Assembly (NCBI GenBank): GCA_050740255.1
Contig: JBOICV010000176.1
Location: forward strand, 1 to 64,000
Direction: 5' to 3'
Source of the DNA: JBOICV01 sp050740255
Lineage (GTDB): Bacteria; Pseudomonadota; Gammaproteobacteria; Nevskiales; JBOICV01
Length of the DNA: 64,000 nt
Below the pieces are notes generated by a model that made no database searches, was not told the DNA's origin, and saw nothing but the letters and a program-made list of their open reading frames with translations. Shown here one piece after another: positions 45,296-54,870 of the stretch. Positions within the stretch are counted from its first letter, which is position 1; each line of letters opens with the position of its first letter. The position numbers and the translations under genes are program-made.

Positions 45296-46369
45296 TCAAG
45301 GTTTAAGCAGGCTGGCGTCAATATCGCTCAAACGCGTACAACCTGCCAGCGCCATGGCATCCGACAATTCCTGACGCAGAATCTCAAGCACTCGCACCAC
45401 GCCGGCTTCGCCATCCACCGCCAGCCCCCACAACACCGGGCGGCCGATCAGCACCCCGCGCGCGCCGAGCGCCAGCGCCTTGAGTACATCCGCGCCGCGC
45501 CGCACACCGCCATCCACGTAAATCTCGCAGGCTCCCTGCACCGCCGATACCACATGCGGCAGCGCCGCAACCGTGGCGGGACTGGTATCCAGCTGCCGAC
45601 CGCCGTGATTCGATACCATCACCGCCTGCGCGCCATGCTCAGCGCAACGGCGTGCGTCATCGCCGCGGCAGACGCCCTTCACCACCACCGGCAGTTTGGT
45701 GGCGGCGCACAGCCATTCCAGATGCCGCCAGGACAAGGCGCCGTCGAATAGCGTATTGACGTAGGCCGCCAAACCAGAGCCCTCGACTTTGGGGAAGTCG
45801 CCTTTGCCCGCCGGCACCACATTCTCTACCGCTAGGCCAGGCGGCAACTGGAAGCCATTGCGGGAGTCACGCTCGCGATTACCCCAGACCGGCGCGTCCA
45901 CCGTGAGTACGATCGCCTCCGCTCCGGCGGCTTCGGCACGCGCAATTAAATCGCGCGTCACGCCGCGGTCTTTATAGATGTAAAGCTGAAACCATTTGGG
46001 GCTCGCTGCTTCGCGAAACACCTCTTCCATCGCGGTGTTGGACAGTGAGCTCAGAATGAACAAAGTACCCGCTCGCCTGGCTGCGCGCGCGGCGGCAATC
46101 TCGCCCTCCTTGCAGGCGAGTTTATGAAAAGCCGTGGGCGCAATCAGAATTGGCATTGAAACCGGACGTCCGAGCACGGTCGTTTCGAGTACGCGCGGCT
46201 CGACACCGGCCAGCACGCGGTAGTAAATCGGGATGCGCTCCCAGGCCGCGCGGTTTTCGCGCAGCGTCACTTCGTCCAGTGCGGCACCGGCGTAGTACTC
46301 GTAGACCTCTTTCGACAGACGACTGCGCGCAGCTTCCGCGTAGTCCGCGAGATTCAGCATATTGCTCAT
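45296..46369 (-). CDS. FMN-dependent alpha-hydroxy-acid oxidase
   Basis: 357 residues of the lactate/glycolate oxidase family. Features: YYAGAALDEVTLRENRAAWE, PMLIAPTAFHKLACKEGEI-type block (MPILIAPTAFHKLACKEGEI), FQLYIYKDRGVTRDLIARAE, VLTVDAPVWGNRERDSRNGF, VVKGVCRGDDARRCAEHGAQ, the catalytic HGGRQLD in VMVSNHGGRQLDTSPAT, and VDGGVRRGADVLKALALGA. The product oxidises a 2-hydroxy acid with O2 or a quinone. It overlaps the upstream membrane-protein gene by four bases. Confidence 0.92.
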   Translation of the reverse strand: MSNMLNLADYAEAARSRLSKEVYEYYAGAALDEVTLRENRAAWERIPIYYRVLAGVEPRVLETTVLGRPVSMPILIAPTAFHKLACKEGEIAAARAARRAGTLFILSSLSNTAMEEVFREAASPKWFQLYIYKDRGVTRDLIARAEAAGAEAIVLTVDAPVWGNRERDSRNGFQLPPGLAVENVVPAGKGDFPKVEGSGLAAYVNTLFDGALSWRHLEWLCAATKLPVVVKGVCRGDDARRCAEHGAQAVMVSNHGGRQLDTSPATVAALPHVVSAVQGACEIYVDGGVRRGADVLKALALGARGVLIGRPVLWGLAVDGEAGVVRVLEILRQELSDAMALAGCTRLSDIDASLLKP

Positions 46370-48693
46370 ACGACTGGTGATTCCCTAGGTAGCCGCCAGC
46401 CCTGCCAGGCCAGCGGCAGCAGAATTAGCAGGCAGGCGGCGAGCAGCATAAAGCTCTGCCAGGTGTAGCGCAGATCGCTCCAGTGCTCGAACAGGCTGAA
46501 GTACTGTCCCACACAGAGTGCGCAAAGTACGGCAATACCCCAGCCGAAAGTTCTTGCTGGTGTTTGTGCGTCGGCGAGCGCCAGTGGCAGCAGAAAAATG
46601 AAATGGCAGTAATAGTTGGAAGGATAGAACAGGAAGGGAATAGTCAGCAGGCCGATAAGCGTGACCTGATGCACCTCGCGGCCGCGGCAGGCGAAAGCCG
46701 CCAGTAACAAGACGCCCGCGATAATCGTGTAGGTGAGCGGACGGCGTGCCGCGTAGGTTTGCTGCTGCGTGCGCTGCCATTCCACCCATGGCTCGGGATG
46801 ATCGCGCCGCAATACATGCTTGGCGGCGAGCGCGGGATCGTAGGACATGACGTTGCGCAGGCCAACGTTATTTATGCTGGGGCCAGTTGCGTGAATTTCT
46901 ATTTTTTCGAGCCAGTTACCCCAAGCGCCTTGCCAACCGAAGAGTGCCGAGCTCGCGGCGACCAAGGCAATCACCGTCGCCACCGCGCCCAGCCCGGTGC
47001 GTATCGTCGTCGCTTGCTCCTGCCACAAGCTTTCCCAGGCCGGGCAGCGCCGTGCGCGCAATTGCTGCAGACCCCACCACAGCAGCGGCAGAGCCAGAAA
47101 GAAAGTGGCCATAGCTGGGAAGGCGCGAATCAAGCCGGCATAAGCGAGCAGGCCGCCACCCAATACCCAGCGCCGATTCTTTAGCGCGCAGGCGCCGAGA
47201 CCTAGCGCGACCAGCCAGTCCTGACGCAGGGTCGAGCCCATCAGATTGCTGCCGAAATTATAGAAGTCAGTGACGCCAAACAGGATGGCGGAGTAAAGCA
47301 TCACGCGCAGCCCGAAGCTGCGATAGACCACGAAAAACAATAGTACGATCAGAGCTGGGTCAATCAGCCCCGCAAGTGACAACGTCCACTCATTGGCCGG
47401 CAGCTCATGAAATAGCAGCCATGCGCCGAGTATCCAAACCGGCGTGGCGTTGCCGCCGTGATCTTGCATGCTGCCGAGGTAATCGGCGTCGCCCATAGCG
47501 CGCTGCAGATACAGCATGTCCTGTGTGAATTCCTGCCAGCGTGTCTGTGTAAAACGGCCGCGCACAGCCAACACTTCCGCGGCGACCTCTGGCGCGTAAC
47601 GCATATCGTTGGTCTTCAAGTCGCGCAAGCGCACACCATTCATTCGATCCAAGGTCGCGCCTGGCGTGTTGTCGAGATAGGCGGCAAGACTGGCGAGGTA
47701 CAAACCATCGAAACGCAGTTCCGGAAAATACTTGGCTACCGGAAAGTAGTGGCGCATGTCGAAGGTATGCACCAGAGTGCGCCGACCTTTGGCCTGATCC
47801 CGGAACTGCGGCATGCCGAAGTGGTAGTAGCAGCCCACCGCCACAACCGCGAGCGTAATCAGCAGCGCCGTCAGCATGCGCCGATCGGACTGCTGTCCGG
47901 GTCTTGCAAAAGCTTCACGCAACGCAATCGTGCCGGCGATCAGCGCGACGGCGGCGCGCAGAGCGGATTCACCTTCGAAGAACGGATAGTGTCGGAAATA
48001 GTGGTAGGCAACCCAGAGGGTCGCGGCGAGTGCGGCCGCCAGCAGTCCCCAAGTGAATTTGCGCGGTGCGCCACGTTGCAACAGCACGAACAACACCAGC
48101 AGTGCGGTGGCCAGCGCCAGACTCGCACGGCTGGTTTCCATTTCATTCAGAAACCAGGCGCGTTTGAACGGGGCTTTCGAGCCCTCCGCCGGACATTGCT
48201 GCGCGACGCCGAACTCGGCAACGCTGTAGCGGCCGTCGCCGCCTTGGGCGCTGAGCCGCAGGTAGCGCGCAGTGACGTTAATCGTGGCGTGCCGCAGCCG
48301 CAAGCCTGCGCCAGCCACCGCAACTGCGGTCCACAGCGGCTGAAACTGCTGACCGTCGAATGAACCGGAAACCAGATACTCGTCGTTATTGTCGCCCTGC
48401 AGCCAGATGCAGCGTAGCGCGAGCGGTACACCGAGGTCATAGTCAACATAGGCCTCCGGCGAGGCCAGGTGCGCACTGTGCTCCGATAGCCAGAAAGCGC
48501 CCTCACGCGTGCCGGTGCCGTCGGTAATGCGCCCGGCGTTGGCCACACCGAAGGCCTGTGGCGGTAGCTCCGCGAGCAAGTTATTCGGACTGGGGGCAGC
48601 TTGCGCGCAAACGCTTGCAAGCAGCAGCGATATGGTGACGATGACTAGCTGTACAGGCCTGGGAATCACGTGTTCGTCTAGAATGGAACGCAA
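46366..48693 (-). CDS. Polytopic membrane protein, GT-C-like, with discoidin-like N-terminus
   Basis: 775 residues. A signal sequence (VIVTISLLLASVCAQA) leads into a 150-residue extracytoplasmic domain with VDYDLGVPLALRCIWLQGDN, YLVSGSFDGQQFQPLWTAV and ARYLRLSAQGGDGRYSVAE, the pattern of F5/8C-type carbohydrate-binding domains. About ten transmembrane helices follow with loops typical of GT-C glycosyltransferases. No catalytic DD pair could be fixed. The TTG at 48693 opens the frame; a GTG at 48669 would place the signal peptide better. First gene of the minus-strand operon, and divergent from another GT-C-like gene. Confidence 0.7.
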   Translation of the reverse strand: MRSILDEHVIPRPVQLVIVTISLLLASVCAQAAPSPNNLLAELPPQAFGVANAGRITDGTGTREGAFWLSEHSAHLASPEAYVDYDLGVPLALRCIWLQGDNNDEYLVSGSFDGQQFQPLWTAVAVAGAGLRLRHATINVTARYLRLSAQGGDGRYSVAEFGVAQQCPAEGSKAPFKRAWFLNEMETSRASLALATALLVLFVLLQRGAPRKFTWGLLAAALAATLWVAYHYFRHYPFFEGESALRAAVALIAGTIALREAFARPGQQSDRRMLTALLITLAVVAVGCYYHFGMPQFRDQAKGRRTLVHTFDMRHYFPVAKYFPELRFDGLYLASLAAYLDNTPGATLDRMNGVRLRDLKTNDMRYAPEVAAEVLAVRGRFTQTRWQEFTQDMLYLQRAMGDADYLGSMQDHGGNATPVWILGAWLLFHELPANEWTLSLAGLIDPALIVLLFFVVYRSFGLRVMLYSAILFGVTDFYNFGSNLMGSTLRQDWLVALGLGACALKNRRWVLGGGLLAYAGLIRAFPAMATFFLALPLLWWGLQQLRARRCPAWESLWQEQATTIRTGLGAVATVIALVAASSALFGWQGAWGNWLEKIEIHATGPSINNVGLRNVMSYDPALAAKHVLRRDHPEPWVEWQRTQQQTYAARRPLTYTIIAGVLLLAAFACRGREVHQVTLIGLLTIPFLFYPSNYYCHFIFLLPLALADAQTPARTFGWGIAVLCALCVGQYFSLFEHWSDLRYTWQSFMLLAACLLILLPLAWQGWRLPRESPVV

Positions 48694-48754
48694 TCAAAGT
48701 TAATGGCTTTCGTACCGTTACCGGCAACACAGAGTCCGCAGCGGCGGACTGCGT

Positions 48755-50308
48755 ATGGCTTCAACACAAAAACTCCATTTCCGGCTGCATTACCTCTTGG
48801 CGGGACTCGCGCTGGTTGTCGCGGCCGTGCTGTGGGCACAGACACCTCTGACGCTGGACGATGCCTTCATCTCTTACCGGTATGCGCGAAACCTGGTTCA
48901 AGGTCAGGGCCTGGTCTTCAACAGCGGCGAGTTGGTCGAAGGCTACACCAATTTTCTATGGGTACTGATCGCCGCGTTGGCGATTGCATGTAAAGCCGAT
49001 CCGTTCGCGGCGACGCGGCTGTTGGGAGTGCTCTCCTACGGAATTGGAGTTCTGTTCTGCGCGCAAGCCTTGTACGCGACGGCACCACAGCGCATTTCCA
49101 GCCTGCTGCTCGTGGCATTTTTGGGTATGTTGCTGCTGCCCGATGGCTTGCTGGCCGCCGTCGGCACCGGCCTAGAAACCGCTTTCGTCGGCACGCTGGG
49201 CATTCTGCTCGGCTTAAGCCTGTTTGTTTGGTCTGAACGAATCCGCGCCGCATATCTCATAGCCGCAGGCACAGCGCTAATCCTGCTCTTGACGCGGCTC
49301 GACGCCGTATTGCCAGTGGCCGCAGCGGGCTTGGTGTTCTGGCTTAGTCGCCTGCCAAATGGCGTGCGCTCTGCAACTTGGCACACCGCCGTACAGTTCG
49401 CCATTCCGGCGCTGGGGCTGATTATCTATTTGCTCTGGAAAATCAGCTATTACGGCGAACTGCTGCCCAATACCTACTACGCCAAGGGCGGCGATCTCTG
49501 GTCCTGGGAGCAAGGAAAGGCTTATCTGCGGTCGTTCCTGTCCAGTAATCCTCAAGTTGCAGCCGCTCTGCCGCTGGCGTTTCTGGCTGCTTTTGCCGCT
49601 GACGCGCCCACATGGCGCAGATTCGCTCAATATGCGTTGCTGACCGTCCTGCTGCGTTGCGCTTACGTTGGGAAAGTCGGCGGGGATTTCATGCAGTATC
49701 GCTTCATCTGGGAAACTTATCCGCTGCTTATTTGCGCTGCCGCGATCGGGCTGGGCAAGCTGGCGAGCCTAACAGAACCGCTGTGGGCCTTTGCTCTGGT
49801 ATTAGTCTGCCTGGTATTGAGTGCGCAGCCCGCGACCCTGGACAATAAGTTCGGACAACAGTGGCCGGACGAGATGGATCGCTATGCACGCGAAGGCCAG
49901 CAGGTTGGCAAAGCGCTGTACGCGGTTCTGCCAGAAAACACGGTCATTGCTACCACGCTGGTAGGCACCTTGGGTTACTACACTAACCTCAAAATCGTTG
50001 ATCAGTGGGGACTCACTGACAGGTTTATAGCCCACATGCCCGTTTCTCGTATCGTGACGCGCGGCCATGTCAAATTCGCGCCACAGGAATATCTACGTTC
50101 GCGCGGTGTCAATCTGTATATTGCTCACCCGCAACTGTGTTCCTGCAGTCAACCATGTACCGAGGCCTTGCCCAATGTATTCATACGAGTGGAACGCGAC
50201 TTGTGTGTGCGCAGCTGGTACTTCGGGCAGACGGACGATTTGACGCGTCATTTCTGCAGCCACCCCCAAAACTTCGTCCTGCATAACATCATCTGCCCGA
50301 GCTCCTGA
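48755..50308 (+). CDS. GT-C-type membrane glycosyltransferase
   Basis: 517 residues with about ten transmembrane helices. The first extracytoplasmic loop has TLDDAFISYRYARNLVQGQG, VFNSGELVEGYTNFLW, which is the conserved DD motif and flank of arabinofuranosyl/mannosyltransferase-like GT-C enzymes that use polyprenyl-phosphate sugars. GDFMQYRFIWETYPLLI and GYYTNLKIVDQWGLTD follow. It probably glycosylates a cell-envelope lipid or glycan. Its divergent neighbour has a related fold. Confidence 0.8.
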   Translation: MASTQKLHFRLHYLLAGLALVVAAVLWAQTPLTLDDAFISYRYARNLVQGQGLVFNSGELVEGYTNFLWVLIAALAIACKADPFAATRLLGVLSYGIGVLFCAQALYATAPQRISSLLLVAFLGMLLLPDGLLAAVGTGLETAFVGTLGILLGLSLFVWSERIRAAYLIAAGTALILLLTRLDAVLPVAAAGLVFWLSRLPNGVRSATWHTAVQFAIPALGLIIYLLWKISYYGELLPNTYYAKGGDLWSWEQGKAYLRSFLSSNPQVAAALPLAFLAAFAADAPTWRRFAQYALLTVLLRCAYVGKVGGDFMQYRFIWETYPLLICAAAIGLGKLASLTEPLWAFALVLVCLVLSAQPATLDNKFGQQWPDEMDRYAREGQQVGKALYAVLPENTVIATTLVGTLGYYTNLKIVDQWGLTDRFIAHMPVSRIVTRGHVKFAPQEYLRSRGVNLYIAHPQLCSCSQPCTEALPNVFIRVERDLCVRSWYFGQTDDLTRHFCSHPQNFVLHNIICPSS

Positions 50309-50312
50309 AACC

Positions 50313-51737
50313 ATGCGTCAGACCAAAGTCGTAGCGACGCTCGGTCCCGCCACCGACCGCCCCGGCGTACTGCGCGAATTGGTCGGGGCTGGAGTAGATG
50401 TGGTGCGGTTGAATTTTTCCCATGGCGTCGCCGACGACCATAAAAAGCGCGCTGCGGCAGTGCTTGCCGCGGCCGAGGAACTGAAACGCGACGTCGGTAT
50501 CCTCGGTGATTTGCAAGGCCCCAAGATCCGCATCGAATCTTTCCGCGGCGGCGGCGTGGAACTGAGCGAAGGCCAGGACTTCACGCTGGACGCGGGTCTG
50601 GCGCACGATGCGGGCAACGTCCACGTCGTGGCGACGAGTTACACCCAGTTGCCGCAAGACGTACGCACCGGCGATGTGCTGGTGCTCAACGATGGCGCGA
50701 TCAGCCTCGAGGTGCAGGAGGTGGCGGGCAGCCAGGTGCGCTGCAAGGTCGTGGTGGGCGGCCTGCTCACCAATCGCAAAGGCATCAATAAACTGGGCGG
50801 CGGCTTGTCGGCCGAGGCGCTTACCCTCAAGGATCGAGACGATATCCGGCTGGCGGCCGAAATCGGCGTGGATTTTCTGGCCGTGTCCTTCCCGCGCAGC
50901 GCGGCGGACATGCAGCTCGCGCGCCGGCTTTACAGCGAAGCTGGCGGCCGCGGCCAACTGGTCGCGAAGATCGAGCGCACGGAAGCGGTGACTCAGCTCG
51001 ACGCGCTGCTGGCAGAGAGCGATGCCGTCATGGTTGCGCGCGGCGATCTGGGCGTGGAAATCGGCGATGCCGAATTGCCCGGTGTGCAGAAACGCATCAT
51101 CGCCGCGGCGCGCGAGCAGAACCGCCTGGTGATTACCGCCACGCAAATGATGGAGTCCATGATCGCGAGTCCGGTGCCGACCCGGGCCGAGGTGCTGGAC
51201 GTAGCCAATGCGGTAATGGACGGCAGCGATGCGGTGATGTTGTCGGCCGAGACTGCGGCCGGCAAGTATCCGGTGAAGGCGGTGCAGGCTATGTGTCGTG
51301 TCTGCATCGGCGCAGAGCGCCAGCAGGTGACGCAACGTTCGGCGGCACTGCTGACGCGTCATTTCGAGCGCACCGACGAAGCGATTGCCATGGCCGCGAT
51401 CTACACCGCGCAGAACATGCGCGCCGGCGCCATCATCGCGCTGACCGAGTCCGGCGGCACCGCGATCTGGATGTCCCGCGCCGCGACCACGATTCCGATT
51501 TACGCGCTGACCCGGCACGAGCATGCGCGCCGCCGGCTGGCCTTGTGCCGCGGCGTTTACCCGGTCGAGTTCGATCCGTCCAGTCTCGACGGTGTGGTAG
51601 CGGTACGCGAGGCGATCAGCTGCCTGAAAAACAAGGGCCAGTTGCGCGACGGCGAGCGTGTGCTGATTACCAAGGGCGATTTGGACTCCATCGGCGGCAC
51701 CAATGCCATGAAAGTCGTGAAAGTGGGCGAGATTTGA
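50313..51737 (+). CDS. pyk: Pyruvate kinase
   Basis: 474 residues. Signatures: RQTKVVATLGPATDRPGVLR, VRLNFSHGVADDHKKRAAAV, LGDLQGPKIRIESF, LVAKIERTEAVTQLDALLAE, VMVARGDLGVEIG (Mg and substrate site), ITATQMMESMIASPVPTRAE, VMDGSDAVMLSAETAAGKYP. It makes pyruvate and ATP from phosphoenolpyruvate. It starts four bases after the GT-C gene and overlaps the GFA-family gene by four bases. Confidence 0.96.
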   Translation: MRQTKVVATLGPATDRPGVLRELVGAGVDVVRLNFSHGVADDHKKRAAAVLAAAEELKRDVGILGDLQGPKIRIESFRGGGVELSEGQDFTLDAGLAHDAGNVHVVATSYTQLPQDVRTGDVLVLNDGAISLEVQEVAGSQVRCKVVVGGLLTNRKGINKLGGGLSAEALTLKDRDDIRLAAEIGVDFLAVSFPRSAADMQLARRLYSEAGGRGQLVAKIERTEAVTQLDALLAESDAVMVARGDLGVEIGDAELPGVQKRIIAAAREQNRLVITATQMMESMIASPVPTRAEVLDVANAVMDGSDAVMLSAETAAGKYPVKAVQAMCRVCIGAERQQVTQRSAALLTRHFERTDEAIAMAAIYTAQNMRAGAIIALTESGGTAIWMSRAATTIPIYALTRHEHARRRLALCRGVYPVEFDPSSLDGVVAVREAISCLKNKGQLRDGERVLITKGDLDSIGGTNAMKVVKVGEI

Positions 51738-52141
51738 CCGCACGCACCGGACATTGCTTGTGTGGCGCAGTGCAATTCACCGCCAGCGGCGCACCGCACA
51801 GCGTCGGCCATTGCTGTTGCAAGATGTGCCAGACCAGCGTCGGCGCAGTAGCCGTGACCTGGGCCACCTTCCCGGCGACGGCGGCTGAAATTCGCGGCGA
51901 GACGCTGAGTTGGTATCGCTCATCGAAGCGAGCCGAACGAGGTTTTTGCAATCGCTGCGGCGCCAGTCTCGCCTGGCGCAAGCTCGACGGTAAATACATT
52001 GACCTTACCGTCGCCTTATTCGATCAGCCAGACGATTTGCCGCCTACGTACGCCATCTGGGCCAGTCGCAAGCCGACCTGGCTCAAACTGGACGAGCACC
52101 TGCCGCAGCACGCCGAGCAGGCGCACACCGAGCCGGAGTAG
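51734..52141 (+). CDS. GFA-family zinc protein
   Basis: 135 residues in the glutathione-dependent formaldehyde-activating (GFA/CENP-V) family. Cysteine pairs appear as HCLCGAVQF, HCCCKMCQTS and FCNRCGASLAW, the expected zinc ligands. The family catalyses, or assists, S-hydroxymethylglutathione formation in a few members, but most are uncharacterised. It starts at a TTG (51734) inside the pyk stop region; the same frame is open upstream through pyk and has no meaning there. Confidence 0.8.
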   Translation: MTARTGHCLCGAVQFTASGAPHSVGHCCCKMCQTSVGAVAVTWATFPATAAEIRGETLSWYRSSKRAERGFCNRCGASLAWRKLDGKYIDLTVALFDQPDDLPPTYAIWASRKPTWLKLDEHLPQHAEQAHTEPE

Positions 52142-52148
52142 CAATTTT

Positions 52149-52199
52149 GTCATTCTGAGCGCCTACAGGCGCGAAGAATCTGATTTGGCTCAGGATGAC
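52149..52199. repeat. GTCATTCTGAGC-type intergenic repeat
   Basis: GTCATTCTGAGCGC and GCGAAGAATCT, followed by GGCTCAGGATGACTT, form an imperfect palindrome. It is a common dispersed intergenic type and lies between the convergent GFA-family and crotonase genes. Confidence 0.5.
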
Positions 52200-52213
52200 T
52201 TTGCTTGGCAAAG

Positions 52214-52969
52214 TCACTTCTTCGCCGTCAGTTTGGCCACAAGCGCGTGCAGGGTTTTCTGCGCTTCTTCGCGGTAGAAAAAATCCCCCACCGAGCGCGT
52301 ATCGAGTTGCGCCTGGGCGAAGGCCGCGTGCAAGTCGGCGCGCGCCACCGCCCGCATGGACAGCATGGCCTGGCGCGGCAGGGCCAGCATCCGCTGCGCC
52401 TGTGCCAGCGCCCGCGGCACGACTTCCTCAGGCGGCGCCAATTCGTTGACCAGTCCCAGACGCAGCGCCTCGGCGGCGCCAATCATTTTGCCTTCGGTCA
52501 CCAGACGCTCGGCGGCGCCCGCGCCGACCAGGCGCACCAGTGCGTGATGGATGTGCGTCGGCACCATCAGACCGACTTCGACTTCATTGACGCCGATGCG
52601 AAAGTCACCCTCGGCCATTACCCGATAGTCGCAGCAGATCGACAACACCGCACCGCCTGCCGGTGAATGGCCGCTAATCGCTGCGATCACGGGAATCGGC
52701 GAACGTCCCAGCGTCTCGGTCAGCGTGAAGAACTCGGCGAGAAAGGCAGTTAACTCGGCGCGCTCGAACTTTAGCAGTGAAGGCACGTCCAGCCCGGCCG
52801 AGAAAATGCGCGGTCTGGCCGACGACAGAATGAGTGCCTGGGCGCCCTGCCCGGGAGCGGCCCTTACCGCCTCCAGCAGTCGCGCCACCAGCTCGGTGCC
52901 GAGCGCATTGACCGGCGGTCGGTTCATCCGTAGTTCCCACACCTCCCCGTGTTGAACGGTTTCCAACAT
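52214..52969 (-). CDS. Crotonase-family enoyl-CoA hydratase
   Basis: 251 residues from the ATG at 52969. Core motifs: EVWELRMNRPPVNALGTELV, ALILSSARPRIFSAGLDVPS (oxyanion hole), PIPVIAAISGHSPAGGAVLS, ICCDYRVMAEGDFRIGVNEV, EVGLMVPTHIHHALVRLVGA. It resembles the enoyl-CoA isomerase-like branch (NRPPVNAL, SAGLD). The upstream frame to 53026 has no support. Divergent from the caspase-like gene, with about 70 bases between starts. Confidence 0.88.
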   Translation of the reverse strand: MLETVQHGEVWELRMNRPPVNALGTELVARLLEAVRAAPGQGAQALILSSARPRIFSAGLDVPSLLKFERAELTAFLAEFFTLTETLGRSPIPVIAAISGHSPAGGAVLSICCDYRVMAEGDFRIGVNEVEVGLMVPTHIHHALVRLVGAGAAERLVTEGKMIGAAEALRLGLVNELAPPEEVVPRALAQAQRMLALPRQAMLSMRAVARADLHAAFAQAQLDTRSVGDFFYREEAQKTLHALVAKLTAKK

Positions 52970-53040
52970 GCAAGCTCTCCTGAAAGACGTCCGGCGCGCA
53001 GTATAGCCTCGGCATGAAAACTTCATGCCAGGGGGCTAGA

Positions 53041-54870
53041 ATGACCAGCAAACCCAAGGAAATTCATATGGCCGGTGATGAGGCAGGACAGAACAGCAGG
53101 CCGTTCGGTGGGCTGGCGATATTGGCCGGAATCCTGTTCGTGACGGGTGCTGTGGCCGCAGGTTTGTGGGCCTATCGCGATCAGGTGACGCCGGGCGGCA
53201 CTCTTGAGGAAACGCTGGCCGTGCTGGAAGATCCCAGCGCCCAGCCCAAGCGCCGCAAACCAAAACGTGAAACGGTGGCTGAGGAAACCGCGGCCGGGGA
53301 GCTTGGCGCGGACGCACAAGTTGCGGCCGGCGCAGAACCACCACCCGCGGCCGTACCGGCCAGCACTGGGCTTTATCCGCCGGAAGCCACGGCGGAAGCC
53401 GCCGCGCACCTGTGCTTCTTCTCGTTCAACAACCCGGTCGAATACCAGCAGTTCAAGCGCTTCATCGCCTCCATACAGCCGAATACGCCGATCAAACTCA
53501 GCGTGGCCGAGTACATCGCCAACGACGCCGATGTCGAGGACGCTTTCCTCGCGGTGCTGAACTCCGGCGTGAAATGCGACGGCGTGGTGCTGTCCGGTCA
53601 CCATACCGACGAGTTTTACGGCGATCGCAGCTCCGGCGACATGGACTTCGATTTCCTCGAGGAGCAGGCCTGCAATCCGCGCCACGCGGCGTGGTTTTCA
53701 CATGTGAAGGCGCTGTGGCTGCAGGGTTGCAATACCGTCAAGACCAAGATGCTCAATGACGAGGTGGATTCGGACGAGCGCATTCACGGCTCGCCCTTGC
53801 CGATGATGACCGGCCTGATCCGCGTCAACGATCTCGAGGACGGGCTGGAAGACGCGCGTGACCTGCTGGAGGAGAATCTCAACGACGAGAATCTGGTCAA
53901 CGACTATATGCGGATTTTTCCCACCGCCACGGTGTTCGGCTGGAGTTTCATGGCGCCCGGCGAGAAAGCCGGCTCGCATTACTCGATGCCTTATCACGTG
54001 GCGCAGGTGTCGCATGTGCTGAATCCCGCGGAGGAGTTTTTCGCCAATCCAATGAAGAGCGAGATTCCGGCGGCGTCCGCGCAGCATTACGCCGCGGCGC
54101 TATACGGCATGCTGACGCGCCCGGCCACTGCGGGCGCCGATCCGATTCCCGGCATGAACGAGGACAGTTTCATCCTCGGCTGGCGGCGGCACGGCGATTT
54201 CCGTTTCAAATGGGCGCTGGACAATCCAGACCTGCGCGGCTATCACTCGCTGTTGAACGCGGATAACGAGATCAATCGGCAGCTCAAGGGACTGAATTGC
54301 CTGCTGCAGGCGATCGACGACAAGCGAGTCAATGGCGAAAGCGTCGCGTCCGTCGCCGATTACGCGCTCGCTCAGGAATCGCTGATACCTTTCACCAGTT
54401 ACACGCTCGCCGCGCTGGCGCGGAACTCCGGCGGCAGCTTGCGCGCGCGGATGCAGGACAACGCCACGCTAATGGGCTATCTGCAACGCGCTGCCGCGGC
54501 TGAGGGTTATCGCGGCAACGACGCCAGGAGCCTGCTGGCTTATCTGCGACCGGCGGATGCGGATCAGGCGGTGGGCAGTGCTGCAGTATCGGAAGATGTA
54601 AGCACTGCAGCCAACGCGCCGGCCGAAGTTCCGGCGCAGCCTGCGTCGGCGGATGAAGCCGAGCCTCCGCCGGTTGATGATGCAAGCGTACCAGCGGCAG
54701 AGTCGGCTTCTGAGCCTGAGCAGGCCGCGCCGGCGCCGGTGGTAAGGCCGCCTGCCGCAAACGAGGTGAGAGCACCGCCGCGCGAGGCTACCCGCTCTGC
54801 CAAGCGCAAGCGCGTAACGCTCGCGCCGGTGCTCGGCAGCGAGGACGCCGTCTCCTACGACGAAGATTGA
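53041..54870 (+). CDS. Membrane-anchored caspase-like (clan CD) protein
   Basis: 609 residues. One transmembrane helix at about 24-45 (LAILAGILFVTGAVAAGLWA), then a Lys/Glu/Pro-rich linker. A domain at about 125-340 has the layout of a caspase-type fold: strand AHLCFFSFNN, helix, strand and His in CDGVVLSGHHTDEFYG (H187 or H188), then strand and Cys in VKALWLQGCNTVKTK (C230), then TATVFGWSFMAPGEKAGSH. The His-then-Cys order and the strand contexts are those of C14/CHAT-like peptidases. The last 100 residues are Ala/Pro/Glu-rich. It most likely faces the periplasm. The start could also be the ATG at 53068 (AAGGAA upstream). It overlaps an L,D-transpeptidase gene. Confidence 0.65.
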   Translation: MTSKPKEIHMAGDEAGQNSRPFGGLAILAGILFVTGAVAAGLWAYRDQVTPGGTLEETLAVLEDPSAQPKRRKPKRETVAEETAAGELGADAQVAAGAEPPPAAVPASTGLYPPEATAEAAAHLCFFSFNNPVEYQQFKRFIASIQPNTPIKLSVAEYIANDADVEDAFLAVLNSGVKCDGVVLSGHHTDEFYGDRSSGDMDFDFLEEQACNPRHAAWFSHVKALWLQGCNTVKTKMLNDEVDSDERIHGSPLPMMTGLIRVNDLEDGLEDARDLLEENLNDENLVNDYMRIFPTATVFGWSFMAPGEKAGSHYSMPYHVAQVSHVLNPAEEFFANPMKSEIPAASAQHYAAALYGMLTRPATAGADPIPGMNEDSFILGWRRHGDFRFKWALDNPDLRGYHSLLNADNEINRQLKGLNCLLQAIDDKRVNGESVASVADYALAQESLIPFTSYTLAALARNSGGSLRARMQDNATLMGYLQRAAAAEGYRGNDARSLLAYLRPADADQAVGSAAVSEDVSTAANAPAEVPAQPASADEAEPPPVDDASVPAAESASEPEQAAPAPVVRPPAANEVRAPPREATRSAKRKRVTLAPVLGSEDAVSYDED

